This document shows positions 9,535 through 17,157 of a stretch of DNA of 64,000 nucleotides, one piece after another. The stretch is from JANQIV01 sp050117315 (GTDB taxonomy: Bacteria; Bacteroidota; Ignavibacteria; Ignavibacteriales; Melioribacteraceae). The notes under the pieces are model-generated. The model saw only the letters and a list, made by a program, of their open reading frames with translations. It was not told the DNA's origin and searched no databases. The position numbers and the translations under genes are program-made. Where the stretch lies: positions 39,326 through 103,325 of the forward strand of contig JASFMY010000005.1 in the NCBI GenBank assembly GCA_050117315.1, given 5' to 3'. The number at the start of each line of letters is the position of its first letter. The stretch's first letter is position 1.

Positions 9535-10614
9535 TTAAATGTATATGTAAATGTCGGAATAAAACTTATTGCCCTCTGGTTTTCCGTTAACCAAACTTCT
9601 TGAAATATTTTTTACCGATGGATTCGGCAAATCATTTAATTCGTAACTGCTACCGTTGTTATTAATTATTAAATCAATACCGGTAATTGGTTCTTCCTGA
9701 AGCGGCATCATATCTGTAAAAATAATAGAAATTACATTATCCCCTTCGGAATTTGTAGTTTGATTCCCCGGTTTAAATTCAATTTTGTCATCAATAATTG
9801 TAAAATCATCAGGGTCCCTTTTCATATATTTTTCAACAATCGATTTTGAAACACTTAGTTTTAGGTTATCTTTTGTTGTTTCCTGCCTGTATTTTGAAAC
9901 CACGTAATACCTCCAATAAGTCCTCTGCTTTATGAAAAGTAACTCATAAGATATCTCCGAGAGGTCTTCACGTGTAATTTCTATTATCCCGAACGGTTTT
10001 ATTTTGAAAATTTCATTACTTGAGTAAAACTTTAAATTGCTTGTCCCATCTACAAACAATTCATATAAACCGGGTTTGTATTTAGCAAGATCAACAAAAT
10101 ATTCACATTCGCCATTGTTGATATCTACACTGTCCTTTTTTATTAATTTCCCTTTCTGATTTTTAATTTCAATAATTACTTTAGCGTTGCCGGATAGTAT
10201 TTTGTGTACAAAATTGCCGGGTTTCAGCTTAACAATATCATCTTCATGTACCCTGCCGAATTTAGTAAGTCTCTGCTGGTAATCGCCTTCTGAGGTAATA
10301 TTCGAGAAATAATAAATACCATTTTCTTCAGTTTCTATGGGAAGCCTTGATAAAAGTGTGAAATACGGATTTATGGATTCAACTATAAATGAAAACATAA
10401 CCTTTTCGTTAAAAGGTTTTACCGCACCTCCTTCTGGGTCCGAGATATAGAAAACCGAGAAACCTTTGTTATTCTTTTTAAAAAGCAGTCCAAGGTTTTT
10501 CATAAGCTGCCGGCAATTCTCAGTAGGGGTTATTACTAAGTCGTCTGCGTAACCTGATGAATAATATTCATGATTAAATTTAACATCAAATATTTTCTTA
10601 AAAACAATCAACAT
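9535..10614 (-). CDS. Uncharacterised eCIS-linked protein
   Basis: The product is 359 residues. I do not recognise a named family. The N-terminal ~85 residues (FDVKFNHEYYSSGYADDLVI, later NEKVMFSFIVESINPYFTLL) describe a compact mixed alpha/beta start. The rest is beta-rich, with an internal segment that reads like a carbohydrate-binding or fibronectin-like sandwich (KPGNFVHKILSG, YKPGLYELFVDG). There is no signal peptide or membrane segment. It lies one base after the DUF4255 stop and just before the sheath, so it is co-expressed with the particle. By position it could be a second cap or sheath-terminator component; that is inference only. Confidence 0.75.
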   Translation of the reverse strand: MLIVFKKIFDVKFNHEYYSSGYADDLVITPTENCRQLMKNLGLLFKKNNKGFSVFYISDPEGGAVKPFNEKVMFSFIVESINPYFTLLSRLPIETEENGIYYFSNITSEGDYQQRLTKFGRVHEDDIVKLKPGNFVHKILSGNAKVIIEIKNQKGKLIKKDSVDINNGECEYFVDLAKYKPGLYELFVDGTSNLKFYSSNEIFKIKPFGIIEITREDLSEISYELLFIKQRTYWRYYVVSKYRQETTKDNLKLSVSKSIVEKYMKRDPDDFTIIDDKIEFKPGNQTTNSEGDNVISIIFTDMMPLQEEPITGIDLIINNNGSSYELNDLPNPSVKNISRSLVNGKPEGNKFYSDIYIYI

Positions 10615-10615
10615 A

Positions 10616-11191
10616 TTAAATTACATTATCCTCCAAACCAATGGCTTCAATGACCGGAAATTCATCTTTAGCAAGGTCTTCTTTTATTGTGACAAGCCTT
10701 ATTTTGTATAATACCGAAGGAAGGTATTTAACTCCTATCGAGCCCCAAATATGATTCTGTTGTTCAAAACTAAGGGAGTAGAGTTCTACAATTAATTTTT
10801 TAATCGATTCATCCAACCCGGGCGTGTTATCCCGTGTAAAAACGCTCTTACCCTGGAAAAAACGAACGACCCCAGATAGGTATGCCAAGCCCGATTTGTA
10901 ATCGTTAAAATTGGCGCATACCATTGCATAAAGATTAAGTTTTATTTCCGGGTTTATATGAGATGAATTCCCATTTGTAACTTTTGTTGTCATCTGAGAT
11001 TTTACAACTCTTTCTTCTTCAATGTTGACTAATGTTAAACCCAGTGAATCACTTGGGATAGCAACGTTGCCGTTGTCTTTGCCGATATTTGTAAGTACTA
11101 TCTTCTCTGCTTCAGAACTGCTCAACTTAAATAGACTACCGAGGTATGTGTTTATATCTTTAATGAGAAGGTTTAATGCTTTGTCAATCAT
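10616..11191 (-). CDS. DUF4255 tail-terminator/cap protein (Afp16/Pvc16 type)
   Basis: The product is 191 residues. The start MIDKALNLLIKDINTYLG, the central blocks SLGLTLVNIEEERVVKSQ and INPEIKLNLYAMVCANF, and the later FFQGKSVFTRDNTPG are characteristic of DUF4255, the cap/tube-terminator family that defines the distal end of eCIS particles. It is the first gene of the minus-strand eCIS unit. The 262-bp AT-rich gap upstream separates it from a divergent gene and probably holds the operon promoter. Confidence 0.93.
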   Translation of the reverse strand: MIDKALNLLIKDINTYLGSLFKLSSSEAEKIVLTNIGKDNGNVAIPSDSLGLTLVNIEEERVVKSQMTTKVTNGNSSHINPEIKLNLYAMVCANFNDYKSGLAYLSGVVRFFQGKSVFTRDNTPGLDESIKKLIVELYSLSFEQQNHIWGSIGVKYLPSVLYKIRLVTIKEDLAKDEFPVIEAIGLEDNVI

Positions 11192-11453
11192 CTACCTTCC
11201 TTTTGATAAAATGGATTTTAAATATTTTAAGTACGATAAAAATAATGAAATTTAGAAAAATAAAAATTTAACTGAACATAATTAATTACTTTAGATATGT
11301 CAAGTTATTTAAAATTAAATATGATAGTTGTCAATAGATTGAAAATCTAATTAAATAATAAGCTATATAATTAATCTAATTTGGTATGTTTATACTTTTA
11401 CACCTCTTATATTATCGCAACAAAATTGCTGTGAATTTGCTATATTTCTTTTT
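11192..11453. promoter_or_regulatory. Divergent AT-rich intergenic region, probable eCIS operon promoter
   Basis: This 262-bp gap separates the eCIS operon (minus) from the NHL-type gene (plus). It is very AT-rich and has no coding frame I can support. Promoters for both directions are expected here, but I cannot pick out a convincing -33/-7 pair by eye. Confidence 0.4.
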
Positions 11454-12299
11454 ATGAAATTATATAAAACAACATACTTGCTTTTTATTTTGCAGACTAT
11501 TTATTGTCAAAACCTTTCACGCCAATTTGGCAACTTCTCCGAAGCTGTTTCATTCGCAGTTAATAATATCGGGTATATTTATGTTTGCGATTCAGGCAAT
11601 AATGAAGTCATAAAATTTGATTCACGCGGTAAAAAAATAGTCTCAATAGGCGGCTACGGCTGGGAAGCATCAGCCTTTGACTATCCTTCTCATGTTTTTG
11701 CTTCGCCGTTAAATGTTTATGTTACGGATAAAAATAATAACCGGATTCAGATTTTCGACAAAGACCTTAATTATCTTTCATCAATAAACTCCGATGAAAA
11801 TACGGATTCGGATTATTCTTTCCACTACCCTTCCGAAACAGTTGTATCGGGGATTGGAGATTTGTTTATTCTTGATTCGGATAATTCACGAATTCTCAAA
11901 TTTGATTTAAAAGGGAATTTTATCTTGGAAATAGGCGGAAATAACGCAGACGAATCCTCCCTTTCCGATCCTGAATCTTTTGTAATTTCAAAATATCTTA
12001 AATTATTTGTAGTAGATGATAATAAAATTATAGTGTTTGACCAATACGGCAATTTTCTTTCCGAGTTTGAATTTGAGTTCACCATCAAAAAAGTAAATGC
12101 TTTTGAAAATTATTTACTGTTAATAAATAATTCGGAGATTATAATTTATAATGTCAATGAATTAAATAAAGATCTATTTCATGTTTCTAACAAGCAACTA
12201 AATAGCAAAGATGAAATTAAAGATGCAATTTTGAAAAACAATAAATTGTATGTGCTTTTTCCTACCCAGATCAACGTTTATGATTTTGTTATTAAGTAA
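11454..12299 (+). CDS. Exported NHL-repeat beta-propeller protein
   Basis: The product is 281 residues. It has an N-terminal signal sequence (TTYLLFILQTIYC, then QNL). It is followed by repeated blades of the type YVCDSGNNEVIKFDSRGK, YVTDKNNNRIQIFDK, FILDSDNSRILKFDLKGNF and VVDDNKIIVFDQYGNF. These V-x-D-x-x-N-x-x-I-x-x-F units define the NHL/6-bladed propeller fold. About five or six blades are present, so a complete propeller is plausible. The product is presumably periplasmic or surface-bound and its ligand is unknown. It is divergent from the eCIS operon and overlaps the following membrane-protein gene by 20 bases. Confidence 0.85.
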   Translation: MKLYKTTYLLFILQTIYCQNLSRQFGNFSEAVSFAVNNIGYIYVCDSGNNEVIKFDSRGKKIVSIGGYGWEASAFDYPSHVFASPLNVYVTDKNNNRIQIFDKDLNYLSSINSDENTDSDYSFHYPSETVVSGIGDLFILDSDNSRILKFDLKGNFILEIGGNNADESSLSDPESFVISKYLKLFVVDDNKIIVFDQYGNFLSEFEFEFTIKKVNAFENYLLLINNSEIIIYNVNELNKDLFHVSNKQLNSKDEIKDAILKNNKLYVLFPTQINVYDFVIK

Positions 12300-12756
12300 G
12301 CCTAAACTTAACCTCATAATATTTTTTCTATTACTCTTTTGGCTTACAGGTATTTTTTTTAATGTATTAATTTCCTTTTTTCATGTCTTAGTTTTTCTGC
12401 ATCCTTTTGTAAATAAGTGTTTCTCTCTTGTTTGTCATCAGGATAATGAAAAGTTAATACGTGTATTTAACCTTCCTTTATTAGTTTGTGCCAGATGCAG
12501 CGGAATATACATCGGCTTGTTCGCATCGTCTTTAACCAATTTTTTCATTACAAAAAAGATTAAGGTCTCTACAAGATCACTAATTATTTCTTCGTTGCCA
12601 ATGTTATGTGATGTAATAAGCAGCACCAGCGGTATATATAAATATTCAAATATTGCTGCTTTTATTACGGGATTATTTTTCGGTACAGTTTTATTTTTTT
12701 ATTTTTACAATGTCATTCAAGAATATTTTGCAAAAAACTTACGGGAAAATAATTGA
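12280..12756 (+). CDS. DUF2085 family membrane protein
   Basis: The product is 158 residues from the ATG at 12280 (MILLLSKPKLNL); an earlier ATG at 12250 would overlap the propeller gene by 50 bases. It has four likely membrane segments. The conserved block VCHQDNEKLIRVF followed by LPLLVCARCSGIYIG is the hallmark of DUF2085, with a Cys-His and a CxRC-type pair that may bind metal. It is the first of three small membrane-protein genes packed end to end and overlaps the next by four bases. No function is established for the family. Confidence 0.8.
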   Translation: MILLLSKPKLNLIIFFLLLFWLTGIFFNVLISFFHVLVFLHPFVNKCFSLVCHQDNEKLIRVFNLPLLVCARCSGIYIGLFASSLTNFFITKKIKVSTRSLIISSLPMLCDVISSTSGIYKYSNIAAFITGLFFGTVLFFYFYNVIQEYFAKNLRENN

Positions 12757-13262
12757 AAAAATATTTACCCTCTTTTGTCTGCGGGTTCGGAGCAGGAGTA
12801 CTACAGGTTGTTCCGGTTGCCAAAACTTTCACCTGTTGTTTAATAATTCCTGCGGCTGCATTCCTGGCTATTTATTTAGAAAAAAAATCAAAGTCGGAAA
12901 CGGTAGAGATAGATTTAAAGAAAGCTGCAATGATAGGATTATTTACCGGGTTATACGCAGCATTGTTCGGCAGTTTTTTTGATTTGTTTATTACCCTGGT
13001 TACAAAAAGTAATGATATTGTCGCTGCTTTTACAGAATTTCAAAATCTTGTAATAAATATGCCGTTGGATGAAACATTAAAAAACGATGTATTGGATTCA
13101 ATGGCAAATGTGGCTGATGAAATAAAAGGAACGGGCTTTTCGATTCTTTATTCTATATCGGTAATAATTAACAACTTTATTGTTAATCCCATCTTTGGTG
13201 TTATAGGAGGATTAATCGGCGTAAAAGTACTTAATTCTAAGAATCCAAACATGAGAATCTGA
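12753..13262 (+). CDS. Hypothetical four-helix membrane protein
   Basis: The product is 169 residues and starts with TTG inside the DUF2085 stop overlap. It begins with a Gly/Val/Ala-rich segment (CGFGAGVLQVVPVAKTF) and has about four hydrophobic helices: CLIIPAAAFLAIYL, LFTGLYAALFGSFFDL, a segment near ISVIINNFIV and IFGVIGGLIGVKVL. A soluble, acidic loop sits between helices two and three. It resembles small DUF4199-like Bacteroidota proteins, but I cannot assign a family firmly. Confidence 0.6.
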   Translation: MKKYLPSFVCGFGAGVLQVVPVAKTFTCCLIIPAAAFLAIYLEKKSKSETVEIDLKKAAMIGLFTGLYAALFGSFFDLFITLVTKSNDIVAAFTEFQNLVINMPLDETLKNDVLDSMANVADEIKGTGFSILYSISVIINNFIVNPIFGVIGGLIGVKVLNSKNPNMRI

Positions 13263-13265
13263 TAA

Positions 13266-13565
13266 ATGATTAATGCGGCAATTTTCTTTCTTCATATAAT
13301 CTTTGCATTAATCATTTTTACAAAAAAATGGCAGGATGAAAGTTTAAGTTCCGCTTTTCAAAATTTACTTTTAATTATAATTTTATTTTCCGTAGGCTGG
13401 CCTATTTCTACAATGATTGTAAAAATATTTGCAGATGCCGAAGGCCTAGGAATTTATTTTAATAGGGACGCCATTGTTTTATCTGTTTTAACAATCGGGG
13501 AATTTTTCTTTTACAGGGTTTATTACAAAAGAGAATTTTTTATTGAAGCCGGTACGGAAAAATAA
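13266..13565 (+). CDS. Hypothetical three-helix membrane protein
   Basis: The product is 99 residues with three predicted membrane helices (AAIFFLHIIFALIIF, LLLIIILFSVGWPIS, and a segment around LSVLTIGEFFFY). It starts three bases after the preceding membrane-protein stop, so it probably belongs to the same unit. The 3' end overlaps the convergent tonB gene by 26 bases. No family is recognised. Confidence 0.6.
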   Translation: MINAAIFFLHIIFALIIFTKKWQDESLSSAFQNLLLIIILFSVGWPISTMIVKIFADAEGLGIYFNRDAIVLSVLTIGEFFFYRVYYKREFFIEAGTEK

Positions 13566-14229
13566 TTACTGCTGTTTGCTCCACTTGTTTTTGAATTGGC
13601 GATAAAGGTTCAAACCTCCATTGTCTCAATGAATTTATTGCAGCCATCTCTAACCTTGTATCGGCTTTTATAAGCGGAAAGATTTTTGACACGCTGCCGT
13701 CCGGTAAAATAGAAAATTTCAGTTTAACGTCAATCTCTTTGGAAACGCCTTCAGGATATGCCGGTAAACTGTAACTGTAAATTTTCCTTATTCCCTTTCC
13801 GCCGAAATCAATTTCAAACCCGAAGTTACCTTCTCCTTCGCCTACATTTTCTTTGCCTTTACTGCTTTCATCTTCATCGGTTAAAAGCGGTTTTACTTTT
13901 TCCGGTTCAGGTTCAACTTTTTCTTTTTTTTCCTTTTCGGCTATAACGTTATCATCATCTGTATTTACTGCTGCAGGCAGATCAACTTCTTTTTCTTTTT
14001 GCTCTTCTTTTTTCTCTTGAACTTTTTTGGGGATGTTGTCTTCTTCTTCCTTTTTTTCACTTTTGGCACCGGACGAACTAACCTTGCCGTATGTACCGAA
14101 ACCAAGTGTTACAAACTCAGCTTCGTCGGCTTCAATTGTAATATTGATTAATGTAAAAATACTTACAACTATTAAATGAATAGCTAATGAAATAAAAAAA
14201 GATATTTTATTGCTTCTCTTTTCTTCCAT
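13540..14229 (-). CDS. tonB: TonB family energy transducer
   Basis: The product is 229 residues. It has one N-terminal membrane anchor (ISFFISLAIHLIVVSIFTL), then a long Lys/Glu/Pro-rich periplasm-spanning linker (residues ~55-135), and a C-terminal TonB domain of ~85 residues with YPEGVSKEIDVKLKFSILPDGSV and the ending NSLRQWRFEPL. It directly follows exbD (one-base overlap) and exbB, so the three form the inner-membrane motor that powers TonB-dependent outer-membrane transport. The beta-barrel gene upstream in the same unit is a plausible client. Confidence 0.92.
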   Translation of the reverse strand: MEEKRSNKISFFISLAIHLIVVSIFTLINITIEADEAEFVTLGFGTYGKVSSSGAKSEKKEEEDNIPKKVQEKKEEQKEKEVDLPAAVNTDDDNVIAEKEKKEKVEPEPEKVKPLLTDEDESSKGKENVGEGEGNFGFEIDFGGKGIRKIYSYSLPAYPEGVSKEIDVKLKFSILPDGSVSKIFPLIKADTRLEMAAINSLRQWRFEPLSPIQKQVEQTAVIIFPYRLQ

Positions 14230-14633
14230 CAGAATGACTGCTTTTCAGTTTCAATTGTAAATTTGTTTATGCCTACCCCTTTGGCGGCATCAATTACTTT
14301 TATTACAATATCTATATTCACCGATTTATCCGCCCTGATAATTAGATTGCCCTCCGAAGGATTATCATTAGCCTGAACCAGGCTCAACGGCAACCCTTCA
14401 ATAGTAACCTCTTTTGCACCCAGAAAGACCCTGCTTTCTTCATTTATAGTAACTACCAAATTGGAAGGATTCGTCTGTTCATTATTTTTTGCACCGGGCA
14501 GTTTTACTTTTACCCCTGTATGAATTACAAACTGGGAAGTAAGTAAAAAGAAAATTAACAGGAGCAATACAATATCCGTAAGGGACGAAAAGTTAAAGAT
14601 ACTTAATGGTTTGTTCTGCATTTGATATTTCAT
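14229..14633 (-). CDS. exbD: ExbD/TolR family biopolymer transport protein
   Basis: The product is 134 residues with a single N-terminal membrane helix (SLTDIVLLLLIFFLLTSQF). It contains the essential Asp of the ExbD/TolR family (LTDIVLLLLIFF) followed by a periplasmic domain ending DAAKGVGINKFTIETE. The start abuts exbB (one base after its stop) and the stop overlaps tonB. It is the proton-channel partner of ExbB. Confidence 0.94.
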   Translation of the reverse strand: MKYQMQNKPLSIFNFSSLTDIVLLLLIFFLLTSQFVIHTGVKVKLPGAKNNEQTNPSNLVVTINEESRVFLGAKEVTIEGLPLSLVQANDNPSEGNLIIRADKSVNIDIVIKVIDAAKGVGINKFTIETEKQSF

Positions 14634-15266
14634 TTAAGCCCCAGGTGTTTTTTTCTTACTTTCTTCAACCAGGTCCATTATATCATTTGATACCACTTCC
14701 ATATCCAGCACCAAACGATTTGTTGCCGATACCAGGTAGTTGTAAAATATAAAAGCAATAATACCAACCGCCAAACCAAATGCTGTTGTTAACAATGCTT
14801 CCCAAATACCGCCGGCTAAATCACTGGGGTTTGCTGCTCCCTGTAGGTTTTCTATTTTGATAAAAGCCGAAATCATACCTGTAACGGTTCCTAAAAATCC
14901 CAGTAAAGGGGCAACACCCGATATTGTAGCAAGAACAGACAACCCTTTTTCCAATTTATTTATTTCCTGCTTACCGGCATTTTCAAGAACTTCTTTTACT
15001 CTTTCTCTCCCAAGGTTATGTTTTTTCAAGCCTTTTTTTACAATGTTTGCAGCCGGTGATTTTTCTTCATTACAAAAATGGATTGCACCTGCAATATCTT
15101 GTTTTTTTAGGAATGTTCTAATTTTTAACATAAAAGCAGGCACATTTGATTTTGATCTTTTTAGAACAATGTACCTGTCAATAATAATAGCAATTGCAAT
15201 AATAGACGCTAAAAAAATAGGCAGCATTAACCAGCCGCCTTTTAAGAGGACTGAGAATAAATTCAT
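14634..15266 (-). CDS. exbB: ExbB/TolQ/MotA family proton channel protein
   Basis: The product is 210 residues with three membrane helices: GGWLMLPIFLASIIAIAII, then the conserved VAPLLGFLGTVTGMISAF, and the third LLTTAFGLAVGIIAFIFYNY. The GLLGTV-type motif and the TTAFGLAVGI helix are signatures of ExbB/TolQ. It is followed at once by exbD and preceded by the HU-SPOR gene with an 18-base gap. Confidence 0.95.
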   Translation of the reverse strand: MNLFSVLLKGGWLMLPIFLASIIAIAIIIDRYIVLKRSKSNVPAFMLKIRTFLKKQDIAGAIHFCNEEKSPAANIVKKGLKKHNLGRERVKEVLENAGKQEINKLEKGLSVLATISGVAPLLGFLGTVTGMISAFIKIENLQGAANPSDLAGGIWEALLTTAFGLAVGIIAFIFYNYLVSATNRLVLDMEVVSNDIMDLVEESKKKTPGA

Positions 15267-15284
15267 AACTTCCCTTAAGATTAA

Positions 15285-17105
15285 TTAAAATTTGTGTTCA
15301 ATTAAATAGTTCTGTGCTGCTTGTTGAGAATTAAAGTCTCCTATTCTAACTCTATACCATGTTCCACCTAATTGAGGCAAATCTGCTTCAACAATAAAGG
15401 CATTGTGTCCCTGCTGTCTTAGTGATCGGGCGTGTCTTTCAGCTCTAGACTTTGACTTAAATGAAGCTACTTGAAGCATGTATTTGTTACCGTCAAAATA
15501 AATATTTCCATTAATTCTTTTTTCGTTTGTTATTACCCTTATTTCAGGGGTTATGTCCAAAGTTTTATCAGGTTGCTCTTGTTCTGTTTTTAGTTGCGGA
15601 GTACTTTCCTCCTCAATATGCTGATTGTTATCGGTTGCTTCTTTATTAGTCGTATCAACCGTTGCGTTTTTATCATCTTCTAAAAAAGCAGCAATTGCCG
15701 AGTCCTTAACCCCTTCTGTTTTTTCTTGAACTACTTTTGTGGAATCTTCTGCTACTATTTCATGTGAAGAATCGGAATCATCGAACAAGAAAATATAAAT
15801 ACCAATAATCGCGATAATTACAAACAGCGATAATATTATCCAAAAGGATTTACCGAAACCAATTTTTTTCCAATCTCCTTTATTAGTCATATCTCTAAAT
15901 TTCAAGATTCTTTTCCCCTTAGTTTTTTCTTTGGGTTTTTCTTGTTCCACTTGCTCGATATCCTCTTCTTTTTGGTCATCGTTTTTCTCCGGATCACCCG
16001 ACTCTTCCTCTTCTAAAGGCTCGGTAGAATTATCTTCTTCAGCCACGGGTTCTTCAACTACTTGTTCGTTATCAGGTTCAATATTTTCCTCTTCATCTTC
16101 TAAAATATCCTCATCTTTTATTTCAACTTCCGGCTCATTATTTTCTTCTTCCTTTATGACTTCAGTGTCTTCAAATACTTCATTTTGTATATCAACATCA
16201 ATTTCATCTAATTCGTCTTTGCTTAAGAACTCTTCTTTTAACTCGTCTCCCCAGTTCCATTCAATCTTAGGTTTATCATCATGATCAGATTCTACATCAT
16301 CAATTTCATCTTGTTCCTTTAACAAACTATCAAGCAATTCGCTGTCGGATTCACTTAATTCATTTTCTTCATTGTCCATTTCATTTTCAATTTCATCAAA
16401 AATGTTTTCTTCTTCTTCCACAGGTTCTTCCGTTACTTTTTCTTTTTCTGCGGGTTCAACTTCATCTATAAATTCAAAGTCTTCTTCTTCCTCTAACTTC
16501 TCTTCTACATCTTCAACCTTATTATCTTCTTCAGTTTCTATAACTTCTTCTTGATCCTCAACCGCATCATAAGTATCGGCAATGTCTATTTCATCTTCTT
16601 CATCTAATACACTTCCATCATCAGGTTCTGTTTTTTCATCTTCTGCTAATTCAGCTCCCCATAAATTAAAATCATCAAGTTTAACAGCGTTTGCAATCAG
16701 TTCGCCGATTCTTTCGTTTATCGATTTCTTTAAAATTGATTTTGAGAAATCATCTTCACCTTCCCCGCCTTTGTTAACCGGCAGCATAGGTTTACCTATA
16801 CCAATACTGAAAACACTGTCGTCGAAATCTTCTATATCTTCAATCCCTGTATCAACATCAAAGGTAACATAAAGTGAACCGCTGTCTTTTACCGATTGAA
16901 TATTTTGGGGCGAATAAAGAATTGTTTTTTTACCGGCTTTTTCGTCTTTGATATGAAAGACACCGAGATCTGTAATTTTTATTGTTTCTTTTATATTTAA
17001 TGAATCGGCAAGCTTGCTTAAGAACAAGTCTAAAGCCAATTCCTTATCAGATTCTGAAACCCCCAGGATTCTGATAACCTCTTTAGCTAATAAATCTTTA
17101 TTCAT
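15285..17105 (-). CDS. HU/IHF-like domain, acidic linker, membrane helix and SPOR domain protein
   Basis: The product is 606 residues with an unusual order of parts. Residues ~1-85 look like a Bacteroidota HU-type DNA-binding domain (LGVSESDKELALDLFLSKLA, IKITDLGVFHI, the hairpin GKKTILYSPQNI). Residues ~110-400 are an extremely acidic Glu/Asp-rich linker. One membrane helix follows at about 415-440 (FWIILSLFVIIAIIGIYIF). The last ~75 residues are a SPOR domain (YMLQVASFKSKSRAERHARS, TWYRVRIGDFNS) that binds denuded septal peptidoglycan. The topology puts the HU part in the cytoplasm and SPOR in the periplasm. A role at the division site, perhaps touching the nucleoid, is inference. It is encoded just before exbB. 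Confidence 0.88.
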   Translation of the reverse strand: MNKDLLAKEVIRILGVSESDKELALDLFLSKLADSLNIKETIKITDLGVFHIKDEKAGKKTILYSPQNIQSVKDSGSLYVTFDVDTGIEDIEDFDDSVFSIGIGKPMLPVNKGGEGEDDFSKSILKKSINERIGELIANAVKLDDFNLWGAELAEDEKTEPDDGSVLDEEDEIDIADTYDAVEDQEEVIETEEDNKVEDVEEKLEEEEDFEFIDEVEPAEKEKVTEEPVEEEENIFDEIENEMDNEENELSESDSELLDSLLKEQDEIDDVESDHDDKPKIEWNWGDELKEEFLSKDELDEIDVDIQNEVFEDTEVIKEEENNEPEVEIKDEDILEDEEENIEPDNEQVVEEPVAEEDNSTEPLEEEESGDPEKNDDQKEEDIEQVEQEKPKEKTKGKRILKFRDMTNKGDWKKIGFGKSFWIILSLFVIIAIIGIYIFLFDDSDSSHEIVAEDSTKVVQEKTEGVKDSAIAAFLEDDKNATVDTTNKEATDNNQHIEEESTPQLKTEQEQPDKTLDITPEIRVITNEKRINGNIYFDGNKYMLQVASFKSKSRAERHARSLRQQGHNAFIVEADLPQLGGTWYRVRIGDFNSQQAAQNYLIEHKF

Positions 17106-17157
17106 ATTTTACATCTAATTAACATTAGGACTTTAAAATAGGAATGATTTTGCAATT

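Noticed and set aside
15931..16872. Plus-strand Ser-rich frames
   Set aside because: They are the antisense of the Glu/Asp-rich linker of the HU-SPOR gene.
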